Assembly (NCBI GenBank): GCA_016873835.1
Contig: VGVY01000006.1
Coordinates: forward strand, 1 to 56,482
Direction: 5' to 3'
Source of the DNA: Ignavibacteria bacterium
Lineage (GTDB): Bacteria > Bacteroidota > Ignavibacteria > Ignavibacteriales > Melioribacteraceae
Length of the DNA stretch: 56,482 nucleotides
A program made the position numbers and the translations under genes. Positions 47,211-55,765 of the stretch are shown here, in pieces. A model generated the notes under the pieces. It made no database searches. It was not told the DNA's origin and was given only the letters and a program-made list of their open reading frames with translations. Within the stretch, counting starts at the first letter, position 1. Each line of letters begins with the position of its first letter.

Positions 47211-48473
47211 TTATTTTCTTGCTTTGGATTTATTCCTGACTTCTTTTAATTTTTCTATTTTATTTAGATATTCCTTGAAAGCTTTATTCTGAATACTGAG
47301 TGAATCCTCAAAAGCAAACTTGAATGCTTTGCCTAATGAATCCATTTTAACTCCAAATTCTTCCCATTTTTTCAAATCAAATTTTGTCAGTAATTCTTCA
47401 GTGTATTTTGCAACATCCGATGGATTATTAAAATTAATTACATTAGAAATTTCCTTTGGCTTAATTGGTGGTTCAACAGAAACCATATTTTTTTTCTTTT
47501 CACTTAATTCGAATTTTATATTTCTTAGTTTTTCGGCAACCTTATCCAAATTTACTTTAATACTATCTTCTAAACCAAAAGCCGACACAATTGAAGGGAT
47601 GGGAACAACAACTTTCACTAAGTTAGTATCAAGATGAATAGAGTATTTAAATGGCAGAGTGTGAGAAATTTTTGATTTTGTTTTTGTTATTTCTAGTTTA
47701 TCGTCTACATTAACTTTTATTTCGTTTAAATTCTTTAGATAATCTTTCTCTTCACTTTTAGTATAATGGCTAAAACTTATCGGGCGTTGAAAAACTGTAT
47801 CGGGTGTAATAAAAATATAATCTTCTTTAGGTAGAGTTTTTAAATTAGTAGAGTACTTATGAATTTTATTTAAATCAAAATCAATTAGGTTCTTCAAAGC
47901 ATGGCTGCTTGTTTTCTTACCTATATTTTCTGCAAATAAAATTATTTCAGTCAATAATGATTTTTGAAGAGAAGATAGTTTTGGATTAACTGCAATTGTG
48001 TTTTTATCATTTACTAATACTGAAGAATAAATTTCGTTTTTGTAGGAATTTAAAATAGAATCAACTTTTTGATTCTCTTTTTCAGTAAGATTTAGATAAT
48101 TCTTAAACTGTTCATAACTGCTTTTGTTTTCATGTATATACTTTGGTTGGATTTCATATATCAAATCACCAGAAGTATTATCAGAAACAACAAGAACTTT
48201 TTGTTTTTGCTTATCGACTGGGATTTCTTGATAAACTGCAAAATTGAAGACGTCATCTGTTGTAATTTCTGTTGAGGATAGCAGTGGTCTTAAATTTGAT
48301 GTATAAAGAGAGATTAGACTGTTTTTGCCGGTCTCAAATAATCTACTTATTTCACTTTTATTATATCGAAAAATTAACATTAGAAGGATAGATAAAACTG
48401 CTAAAGAAATGAACAGAGTGTTTTTTTTGATATAAATAAACAATTTGGATTTTATTTGCGTCTCATCGCTCAT
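47211..48473 (-). CDS. single-pass membrane protein next to the ECF sigma factor, candidate anti-sigma factor
   Basis: A 420-residue protein of no recognised family. A short basic cytoplasmic N-terminus (about 16 residues) is followed by one helix (about 18-38, LFISLAVLSILLMLIFRY) and a large lysine- and glutamate-rich region, partly coiled coil, probably extracytoplasmic. The last 60 or so residues are strongly charged (KEYLNKIEKLKEVRNKSKARK). Its start overlaps the sigma gene stop (TAATG), the classical arrangement for an ECF sigma and its anti-sigma. However, the cytoplasmic part is only about 17 residues, short for a zinc-type anti-sigma domain, so a novel mechanism or an unrelated role is possible. 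Confidence 0.72.
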   Translation of the reverse strand: MSDETQIKSKLFIYIKKNTLFISLAVLSILLMLIFRYNKSEISRLFETGKNSLISLYTSNLRPLLSSTEITTDDVFNFAVYQEIPVDKQKQKVLVVSDNTSGDLIYEIQPKYIHENKSSYEQFKNYLNLTEKENQKVDSILNSYKNEIYSSVLVNDKNTIAVNPKLSSLQKSLLTEIILFAENIGKKTSSHALKNLIDFDLNKIHKYSTNLKTLPKEDYIFITPDTVFQRPISFSHYTKSEEKDYLKNLNEIKVNVDDKLEITKTKSKISHTLPFKYSIHLDTNLVKVVVPIPSIVSAFGLEDSIKVNLDKVAEKLRNIKFELSEKKKNMVSVEPPIKPKEISNVINFNNPSDVAKYTEELLTKFDLKKWEEFGVKMDSLGKAFKFAFEDSLSIQNKAFKEYLNKIEKLKEVRNKSKARK

Positions 48474-49072
48474 TATGCATTCAATTCTTTTTGATATGGT
48501 TCTAAAATTATTTTCAGACTTTCACGAGCTCTAAAAATACGCGACTTGATTGTTCCAACTTCAGTATTGAGGGCATCAGCAATTTCTTTATAACTTAATC
48601 CCTCTATATCTCTCATCACAAGTGGCTCCTTCAATTTATCAGGAAGTTTTGATATTGCATTTTGTACTAAATTTGGTATATCAATATTTTCTGAAAATGG
48701 TTTACCAGCATATTCCCGATCAGTATCACCAAGAGGAACAAAAATACTTCTTACCCTTTTCTTTCTTAAATAATCTCTGCATTTATTGACTGTAATTCTG
48801 TAAAGCCATGTTGTAAACTTCGATTCGAATCGGAATTCTTTTAGCTTATGGTAAACACTGATGAATACATCTTGCGATATATCATCAACAAACTCAGCAT
48901 CACCAAGTGTAACATAAACTAGATTCCTCACCTTTTCTTTATGCTTAATTACAAGTGTTCTAAAAGTTGTTTCTTCTCCCTTAATAAAATTTCTAATTAA
49001 GATAAAATCTTCATCCTTCTCATTATCTAGACCAGATGGATTTTGTATTCCTAATTCTTTTGAAGAATTCAT
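48473..49072 (-). CDS. ECF-type RNA polymerase sigma factor (RpoE-like)
   Basis: A 199-residue group 4 sigma factor. Region 2 spans about 38-105 (TLVIKHKEKVRNLVYVTLGD, DDISQDVFISVYHKL, FRFESKFTTWLYRITVNKCRD), and region 4 about 135-190 (AISKLPDKLKEPLVMRDIEG, LSYKEIADALNTEVGTIKSR). Both contact polymerase and promoter. The first 25 residues are an extra acidic leader. A GGAAC-N16-CGTC promoter directly upstream suggests autoregulation. The following gene may encode its anti-sigma factor, and the rest of the operon encodes partner-switching proteins. Confidence 0.95.
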   Translation of the reverse strand: MNSSKELGIQNPSGLDNEKDEDFILIRNFIKGEETTFRTLVIKHKEKVRNLVYVTLGDAEFVDDISQDVFISVYHKLKEFRFESKFTTWLYRITVNKCRDYLRKKRVRSIFVPLGDTDREYAGKPFSENIDIPNLVQNAISKLPDKLKEPLVMRDIEGLSYKEIADALNTEVGTIKSRIFRARESLKIILEPYQKELNA

Positions 49073-49077
49073 AATTT

Positions 49078-49104
49078 TAGACGACTTTTTGTTCCTTATG
49101 TTCC
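49078..49104 (-). promoter_or_regulatory. candidate ECF-sigma promoter for the signalling operon
   Basis: On the minus strand GGAAC (49104..49100), 16 bp, CGTCTA (49083..49078), the form of many ECF -35/-10 pairs. Only five bases separate the -10 from the sigma gene ATG at 49072, so a transcript from here would be leaderless or nearly so. Confidence 0.6.
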
Positions 49105-49286
49105 CAAATAACGGCTAGTACTTAATTTTGAAAATTAATTAAGCTTTATTTTTACTCAAGTATTCAATAACTTGTCTATCAATATAAAGATTTGTCACTT
49201 ATTATTTTCAAATGTTAATAAATAACCAGCAATAAATTATAAAAAATTTAGTTTGTAATTATTTAAATAAATATAAAGGAGAATTT

Positions 49287-49625
49287 ATGAAGGTCAAAAC
49301 ATCTGAACAATACGGAGCTGTAATTGTTGAACTAAAAGGAAATGTGATGGGCGGACCTGAAGCTCAGGAATTCGGCACATTACTTCATAATTTATTAAAT
49401 GAAGGCAAAAAAAATGTTGTTGTAGATCTTGCTGGTTGCAAATTTATGAACAGCTCTGGACTCGGAATGCTAATTAGTGGTTATACTACTATTAAAAATG
49501 GCGGAGGTTCATTAGTATTAGCAAACGCTACAGAAAAAATTGAAAGTTTATTAATCATAACAAAATTGATTACAATTTTTGAACACTTCAATTCAGTTGA
49601 TGAAGCAGTAAAAAGTTTCAAATAA
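49287..49625 (+). CDS. STAS-domain anti-anti-sigma factor, divergent copy
   Basis: A 112-residue STAS protein with the SpoIIAA-like loop GCKFMNSSGLGMLISGY (candidate phosphoserine S57) and start MKVKTSEQYGAVIVELKG. It is divergently transcribed from the sigma/partner-switching operon across a 214-bp gap and has a good ribosome binding site (AAAGGAGA). It could be an additional substrate for the RsbW-like kinase and the three PP2C phosphatases. A hairpin directly follows; purA starts 60 bp downstream. Confidence 0.92.
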   Translation: MKVKTSEQYGAVIVELKGNVMGGPEAQEFGTLLHNLLNEGKKNVVVDLAGCKFMNSSGLGMLISGYTTIKNGGGSLVLANATEKIESLLIITKLITIFEHFNSVDEAVKSFK

Positions 49626-49634
49626 TCTTTTTTA

Positions 49635-49654
49635 AGCTCCGCTTCTGCGGAGCT
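49635..49654. terminator. hairpin after the divergent STAS gene
   Basis: AGCTCCGC-TTCT-GCGGAGCT, perfect 8-bp stem, 9 nt after the stop codon. A TTTTTT tract precedes it and none follows, like the hairpins after ilvE and rplI. Confidence 0.6.
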
Positions 49655-49669
49655 ATATCCTACCAATAA

Positions 49670-50956
<1,287 letters not shown>

Positions 50957-50967
50957 TATTTGCAATT

Positions 50968-52179
50968 ATGAAAATTTCGACTATAACTTCAGCATTAAAT
51001 TTGAAATTGATATTAATTATCATTGGAAGTGCTATAGCGCTTGGAACTCTATTCTATACTCAAAGTATTGTCTCTAAACTACAAGAAAGAGAAAAAGAAA
51101 TTGTTCAGCTTTATGCCAGCAGTTTAGAATTCGTTGCAAGTTCAGAAAACATAACAAATGATTTCACTTTTATATTCCAGAACATTATCCAAAGAATCGA
51201 TTTCCCATTAATATTAACTGATGCACAAAACAAATTAACTTCCATCGTTCCAGGAAAAGGATTTAAAAATATTGATATTGGCACTGAAAAAGATCCAAAA
51301 AAAATTGAATTGATGTTAAACGAAAAATTAACCGAGCTTTCTGAACAGCATGAGCCAATAGTCGTAAAATCACCCGATGGTATAGTAATTCAAAAAATAT
51401 TTTATGGAGATTCTGATATAATCTATCAATTAAGGTTTTATCCATATCTTCAAATTATTTTCGCAATAGTGTTTATAATAATTGCATACTTGAGCTTTAA
51501 TTATATACGGAAAAACGAGCAAAGTAATATTTGGGTTGGTATGTCAAAGGAGACTGCTCATCAGCTTGGAACCCCTATATCGAGTTTGATGGGCTGGGCT
51601 GAAATGCTTAAAATGAATTTTAAGAATCCGGATAAGGTAATCAATACTGCTGATGAAATAACAAATGATTTAATTCGTTTAAATAAAATTACGACTAGAT
51701 TTTCAAAAATTGGTTCAAAGCCAGAACTTATAGATGAATCACCTTATAACGTTATTAATAGGGTTATTAATTATTTTGAAAGAAGATTGCCGCAACTAGG
51801 TAAAAATGTTGCTTTGACAATTGAAGGAGATGAATCATCTAAAGCTAAATTAAATGTTGAATTGTTTGAATGGGTAATTGAAAACCTTATAAAGAATTCT
51901 CTTGATGCAATTGAACATAAGCAAGGTAAAATTAAATTTTTGATTTCAAGAACTAATAATAACATTGAAATAGAAATTACTGACAATGGTAAAGGGATAG
52001 ACTACAAAAATTGGAAAGATATTTTTAGACCAGGATTTTCAACAAAACGCAGAGGCTGGGGATTAGGATTAAGTCTTTCTAAAAGAATTATCGCAGATTA
52101 TCATCAAGGTAAAATATTTGTTAATAATTCAGTTATTGATGAAGGAACTACAATAAAAGTTGTTCTTAAAGCCGTTTAA
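50968..52179 (+). CDS. orphan membrane histidine kinase
   Basis: A 403-residue sensor kinase. Helix 1 (about 13-30), an extracytoplasmic domain (about 31-155), helix 2 (about 160-180), a dimerisation/phospho-acceptor segment GMSKETAHQLGTPISSLMGW (H198), and an HATPase domain (about 285-403) with N box WVIENLIKNSLDAIEHKQGK, DNGKGID and GWGLGLSLSKRIIADYHQG. No HAMP domain. No response regulator is nearby, so its partner is elsewhere. It starts 11 bp after purA and is probably co-transcribed with it. Confidence 0.93.
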   Translation: MKISTITSALNLKLILIIIGSAIALGTLFYTQSIVSKLQEREKEIVQLYASSLEFVASSENITNDFTFIFQNIIQRIDFPLILTDAQNKLTSIVPGKGFKNIDIGTEKDPKKIELMLNEKLTELSEQHEPIVVKSPDGIVIQKIFYGDSDIIYQLRFYPYLQIIFAIVFIIIAYLSFNYIRKNEQSNIWVGMSKETAHQLGTPISSLMGWAEMLKMNFKNPDKVINTADEITNDLIRLNKITTRFSKIGSKPELIDESPYNVINRVINYFERRLPQLGKNVALTIEGDESSKAKLNVELFEWVIENLIKNSLDAIEHKQGKIKFLISRTNNNIEIEITDNGKGIDYKNWKDIFRPGFSTKRRGWGLGLSLSKRIIADYHQGKIFVNNSVIDEGTTIKVVLKAV

Positions 52180-52296
52180 CTTTACCAGAACTAATCGTAA
52201 GAAAAACGTCATTTTTTTACAATTCTCTTTTTCTTCGAATGTTTTATAAATCTAAATTTGCATAAATTTGCATACTTTATTTTTAACAGAGTTAAT

Positions 52297-52785
52297 ATGA
52301 CAGACAGAATAAAGCGACCATCTTGGGATGATTACTTTCTTAAAGTTGCTATGTTGGTATCTGAAAGAGCAACATGTCCAAGAATGCACTGCGGATGTGT
52401 ACTTGTAAAGAACAAGCAAATTTTGTCAACTGGTTATAATGGATCAATTCCGGGCGATGCACATTGCGAAGATGAAGGATGTATGATTGTTGATAATCAT
52501 TGTATTCGAACTATACATGCAGAAATGAATGCAATATTACAATGTTCTTCTCATGGAATAAGTACATCAGGAGCTATTGCTTATATAACAAACATGCCTT
52601 GCACTAATTGTGCAAAAGCATTGATAACAGCTGGGATTAAAGAGGTTGTGATTTTTTCTGATTATCATGATACACTTGCAGAAGAATTTTTTTCAAAAGC
52701 TAAAGTGACCATAAAAAGACTTGCAATGCCAAAAAGTGAAATTGATTATGATTTCAATAGCTTTACTTCAATTAAAAAATCTTGA
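52297..52785 (+). CDS. deoxycytidylate (dCMP) deaminase, ComEB-type
   Basis: Zinc enzyme that deaminates dCMP to dUMP, feeding thymidylate synthesis. The ATG at 52297 (MTDRIKRPSWDDYFLKVA) is chosen; an upstream in-frame TTG at 52258 would add 13 non-conserved residues. The 162-residue protein has the zinc/catalytic signature TIHAEMNAIL (H and catalytic E) and MPCTNCAKALI, with additional cysteines in MHCGC and HCEDEGC as in the ComEB/dCMP class. Monocistronic, preceding ppk1. Confidence 0.93.
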   Translation: MTDRIKRPSWDDYFLKVAMLVSERATCPRMHCGCVLVKNKQILSTGYNGSIPGDAHCEDEGCMIVDNHCIRTIHAEMNAILQCSSHGISTSGAIAYITNMPCTNCAKALITAGIKEVVIFSDYHDTLAEEFFSKAKVTIKRLAMPKSEIDYDFNSFTSIKKS

Positions 52786-52840
52786 TGCAAGGAATCTTTA
52801 ATATATTTAAAGGAAATGTGTAGACCCATTAAATTGAATT

Positions 52841-54967
52841 ATGCAATTAACAAATGAATATCTTAAGAAATATTTAAAACCAGATAATTTTTTTAATAGA
52901 GATCTGAGCTGGTTGGAATTCAATAGACGTGTTCTCGAAGAAGCACTTGATCCTGATTTGCCTTTACTAGATAAAATTAAATTCATTTCGATTTTCTTTT
53001 CTAATCTAGATGAATTTTACATGATTCGAGTTTCAGGCTTAAAAGAACAGATTAGAGCCAATATTTTTGATGCTTCGATAGACGGACTTACACCTTACGA
53101 ACAAATTAAATTGATCGAGAAAAAACTTCAGCCAATGCTAAAACAGATTTATGATTATTGGAATGATGTAATTGTAAGTGAATTGAAAGCTAATAAAATA
53201 TTCATTTGTGAGCTTTCTCAACTTACAAAAGATGAAAGAGATGGGCTGAATAAATATTTTTTAAAAGAAATTTACCCGGTTCTCACTCCGCTTGCCTTTG
53301 ATCCAGGAAGACCATTTCCATATATCTCAAATCTCAGTTTAAGTTTCGCAATTCTAGTAAAGAAACCAAGCGGTGAAAAACATTTTGCACGTGTAAAGGT
53401 TCCGAGTATCTTGCCTAGACTATTAAAAATTGATCAAATAGCGAAAACTAAAAATGGTGGGCAAAATGGAATTTCTAAATTTATTTGGATTGGTGATTTA
53501 ATAAGATCCAATTTAAATATTTTGTTTCCAGGTGTGGAAGTAATTGAGGCATACCGATTTAGAATTACACGTGATACTGATTTAGAAATTCAGGAAGATG
53601 AAGCTGACGACCTTCTTCAGTTAATCGAAGAAAATATAAAACAAAGAAAATTCGGATCTGTTGTTCGTTTGGAAGTTGAAAAACAAATGCCGGACTATAT
53701 GATTGATACATTAATTGAAAACCTTGAGATAACACGCGATGATCTTCATGTAATTGATGGAATTTTAGGATTAAGTGATGTTATGACTTTATATGATCTT
53801 CCATTACCGCTTTTAAAAGAAAAACCATTCCATGCAGTTATTCCACAAGAATTTGAAGAGGAAGAAAATATTTTTTCTCTTATAAAGAGAAAAGATATAT
53901 TACTGCACCATCCTTATGATTCCTTTATTCCAGTAATAGATTTTATTAAAGAAGCATCTAGAGATCCGGAAGTTCTTGCGATAAAACAAACATTGTATAG
54001 AGTTGGGCTTAATTCTCCCATCGTTAAATATTTAATAGAAGCTGCTGAAAGAAAAAAACAAGTGGCTGTACTTGTTGAATTAAAAGCCCGCTTCGATGAA
54101 GAGAATAATATTTATTGGGCAAGAGAACTTGAGAAAGCCGGAGTTCATGTTGTTTATGGACTTGTTGGATTAAAAACTCATGCTAAGATGACCTTGGTTG
54201 TTAGAAAAGAATTAGATGGGGTTAAAAGATATGTTCATTTAAGTACCGGTAATTACAATCCAACTACTGCGAGATTATATACTGATATTGGGTTATTTAC
54301 AGCCAACGATGATGTTTGTGCTGATGTAACAGAAATTTTTAATTATTTAACTGGTTACTCAGAGCAAAAAAGTTATAGACAACTTTGTGTTGCACCTATT
54401 AACAAACGCCAGAGATTTCTAGATTTAATTGAGCGAGAAATTAAAAATGTTAAAACTGGAAATTGCGGATATATCATATTCAAACTCAATTCGTTAGTTG
54501 ATCCATTATTAATTGCAGCTTTATATGAAGCATCAAACCGAGGTGTAAAAATTGATCTTATTGTCCGCGGAATATGTTGTCTAATTCCGCAAGTACCAGG
54601 TCTTAGTGAAAACATCAAAGTTATTAGTATAGTTGGAAGATTCTTAGAACACAGTAGAATATACTATTTCGAAAATAATGGCATACCAGAAATTTTCTTA
54701 AGTAGTGCTGATATAATGCAAAGGAATCTTGACCGAAGAGTGGAAACTTCATTCCCGATTTTAGATGAAACACACAAAAAATTTATAAAAGAAAAGATAT
54801 TAGATACTTGCTTATTGGATAATGTTAAATCGAGAATGTTATTACCTAACGGAAATTTTGTGAATAACTCTCCCACTTTTAACCAGCCTAAAATGAATCA
54901 TCAAGAATTTTTAATGGCTAATGCTACACAACCAATTATTAAAATAAAACCACGCGAAAAAGTATAA
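52841..54967 (+). CDS. ppk1: polyphosphate kinase 1
   Basis: Reversibly polymerises ATP gamma-phosphate into inorganic polyphosphate. The 708-residue protein has the N domain (NRDLSWLEFNRRVLEEALD), the head domain, and two phospholipase D-like catalytic domains. GLKTHAKMTLVVRKE carries the autophosphorylated histidine and YVHLSTGNYNPTTARLYTDI the second catalytic histidine; PHPYDSF-like HHPYDSFIPVIDFI precedes them. No ppx gene adjoins it. With hppA it gives the cell two phosphate-energy enzymes in this window. Confidence 0.97.
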   Translation: MQLTNEYLKKYLKPDNFFNRDLSWLEFNRRVLEEALDPDLPLLDKIKFISIFFSNLDEFYMIRVSGLKEQIRANIFDASIDGLTPYEQIKLIEKKLQPMLKQIYDYWNDVIVSELKANKIFICELSQLTKDERDGLNKYFLKEIYPVLTPLAFDPGRPFPYISNLSLSFAILVKKPSGEKHFARVKVPSILPRLLKIDQIAKTKNGGQNGISKFIWIGDLIRSNLNILFPGVEVIEAYRFRITRDTDLEIQEDEADDLLQLIEENIKQRKFGSVVRLEVEKQMPDYMIDTLIENLEITRDDLHVIDGILGLSDVMTLYDLPLPLLKEKPFHAVIPQEFEEEENIFSLIKRKDILLHHPYDSFIPVIDFIKEASRDPEVLAIKQTLYRVGLNSPIVKYLIEAAERKKQVAVLVELKARFDEENNIYWARELEKAGVHVVYGLVGLKTHAKMTLVVRKELDGVKRYVHLSTGNYNPTTARLYTDIGLFTANDDVCADVTEIFNYLTGYSEQKSYRQLCVAPINKRQRFLDLIEREIKNVKTGNCGYIIFKLNSLVDPLLIAALYEASNRGVKIDLIVRGICCLIPQVPGLSENIKVISIVGRFLEHSRIYYFENNGIPEIFLSSADIMQRNLDRRVETSFPILDETHKKFIKEKILDTCLLDNVKSRMLLPNGNFVNNSPTFNQPKMNHQEFLMANATQPIIKIKPREKV

Positions 54968-54970
54968 TAC

Positions 54971-55762
54971 TTATTTAGGAATTCTAAAGGAGATTCCTAA
55001 ACCACCAAATAAATCCTTTTCACTTTTAAACAATAAAGTCCCTAAAGAAAAATCAATTTGTAAGTTAGAAAGATGCAAATATGTAATTCCGGCATCAAAG
55101 TTATGTACTGGTAAAAAAGTCTTATGAAAGCTTCCGTACATTTCTACAAAAAAACCAATTTTTGATGTTAATGATGTTCCAAAAGCCATCGAATAATAAT
55201 ATTCAGTTACATTAATACTGCTATTATTAACTAAACCCAAATTTATTCCAAGAGAAAATTTTTCACTAATTTCTTGTGACAGAGCTAATTTTAAAACTGG
55301 TTCTATTCTATCTGGTTTTAGATTTTGATGACCAAAGGGAAGCATTAAATGAAGTATGACGCTTACGTCTGAAAGTATTTTTTCATTTTTTCGTAAATGA
55401 TATTTGGAACCCACAAAAAATCCTTGCAAGCCATTTGTTAATCTTGATAAGCCTGAACTTGTAGATTTACCATTAAAATATTCCCCACCAAATCTAAATT
55501 CGAGTTCATTTGTGATGCCGTATCTAATTAATGTGGATGCAAGAATTAAATTTTCGTTTTCAAATTCAATTTGATCTTCGCTGAATTTTTGTATCTGATA
55601 AATAAAACCAGTCTCAATTTGAAATGTATTGTATGGCACAATAACTGCCGATTCAGTTTGATCTGGTCTATCCGTTACAAGTGGAACATGTTCAATTTGA
55701 CCTAACACTGTTGTTGTGTAAAAGATCAAAAAATATATTGTTCTAATAATTATTTTCATCAT
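54971..55762 (-). CDS. outer-membrane channel-like protein of the MetA-pathway/phenol-degradation transporter type
   Basis: A 263-residue exported protein. Signal peptide (IIIRTIYFLIFYTTTVLG), then VTDRPDQTESAVIVPYNTFQIETGFIY, the typical opening of the phenol_MetA_deg outer-membrane family, followed by alternating strands of a small barrel, ending GGLGISFRIPK. Two in-frame ATGs begin the gene (55762 and 55759). It starts 3 bp after the feoB stop, so it may be co-transcribed with the iron transporter and help outer-membrane passage. That role is inferred from position only. Confidence 0.78.
   Translation of the reverse strand: MMKIIIRTIYFLIFYTTTVLGQIEHVPLVTDRPDQTESAVIVPYNTFQIETGFIYQIQKFSEDQIEFENENLILASTLIRYGITNELEFRFGGEYFNGKSTSSGLSRLTNGLQGFFVGSKYHLRKNEKILSDVSVILHLMLPFGHQNLKPDRIEPVLKLALSQEISEKFSLGINLGLVNNSSINVTEYYYSMAFGTSLTSKIGFFVEMYGSFHKTFLPVHNFDAGITYLHLSNLQIDFSLGTLLFKSEKDLFGGLGISFRIPK
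54974..55001. terminator. hairpin between convergent ppk1 and an OMP-like gene
   Basis: TTTAGGAAT / ATTCCTAAA, 9-bp stem with a 10-nt loop, right after the ppk1 stop and lying inside the last codons of the convergent gene. It could serve both genes; there is no strong T-run. Confidence 0.5.
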
Positions 55763-55765
55763 AGA

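Noticed and set aside
49091-49095. A second GGAAC close to the sigma gene as alternative -35
   Set aside because: Only seven bases from CGTC, too near to form a promoter; the upstream GGAAC at 49104..49100 has correct spacing.
52258-52296. Upstream TTG start for the dCMP deaminase
   Set aside because: The 13 extra residues are not conserved-looking and the ATG at 52297 gives the usual family length.
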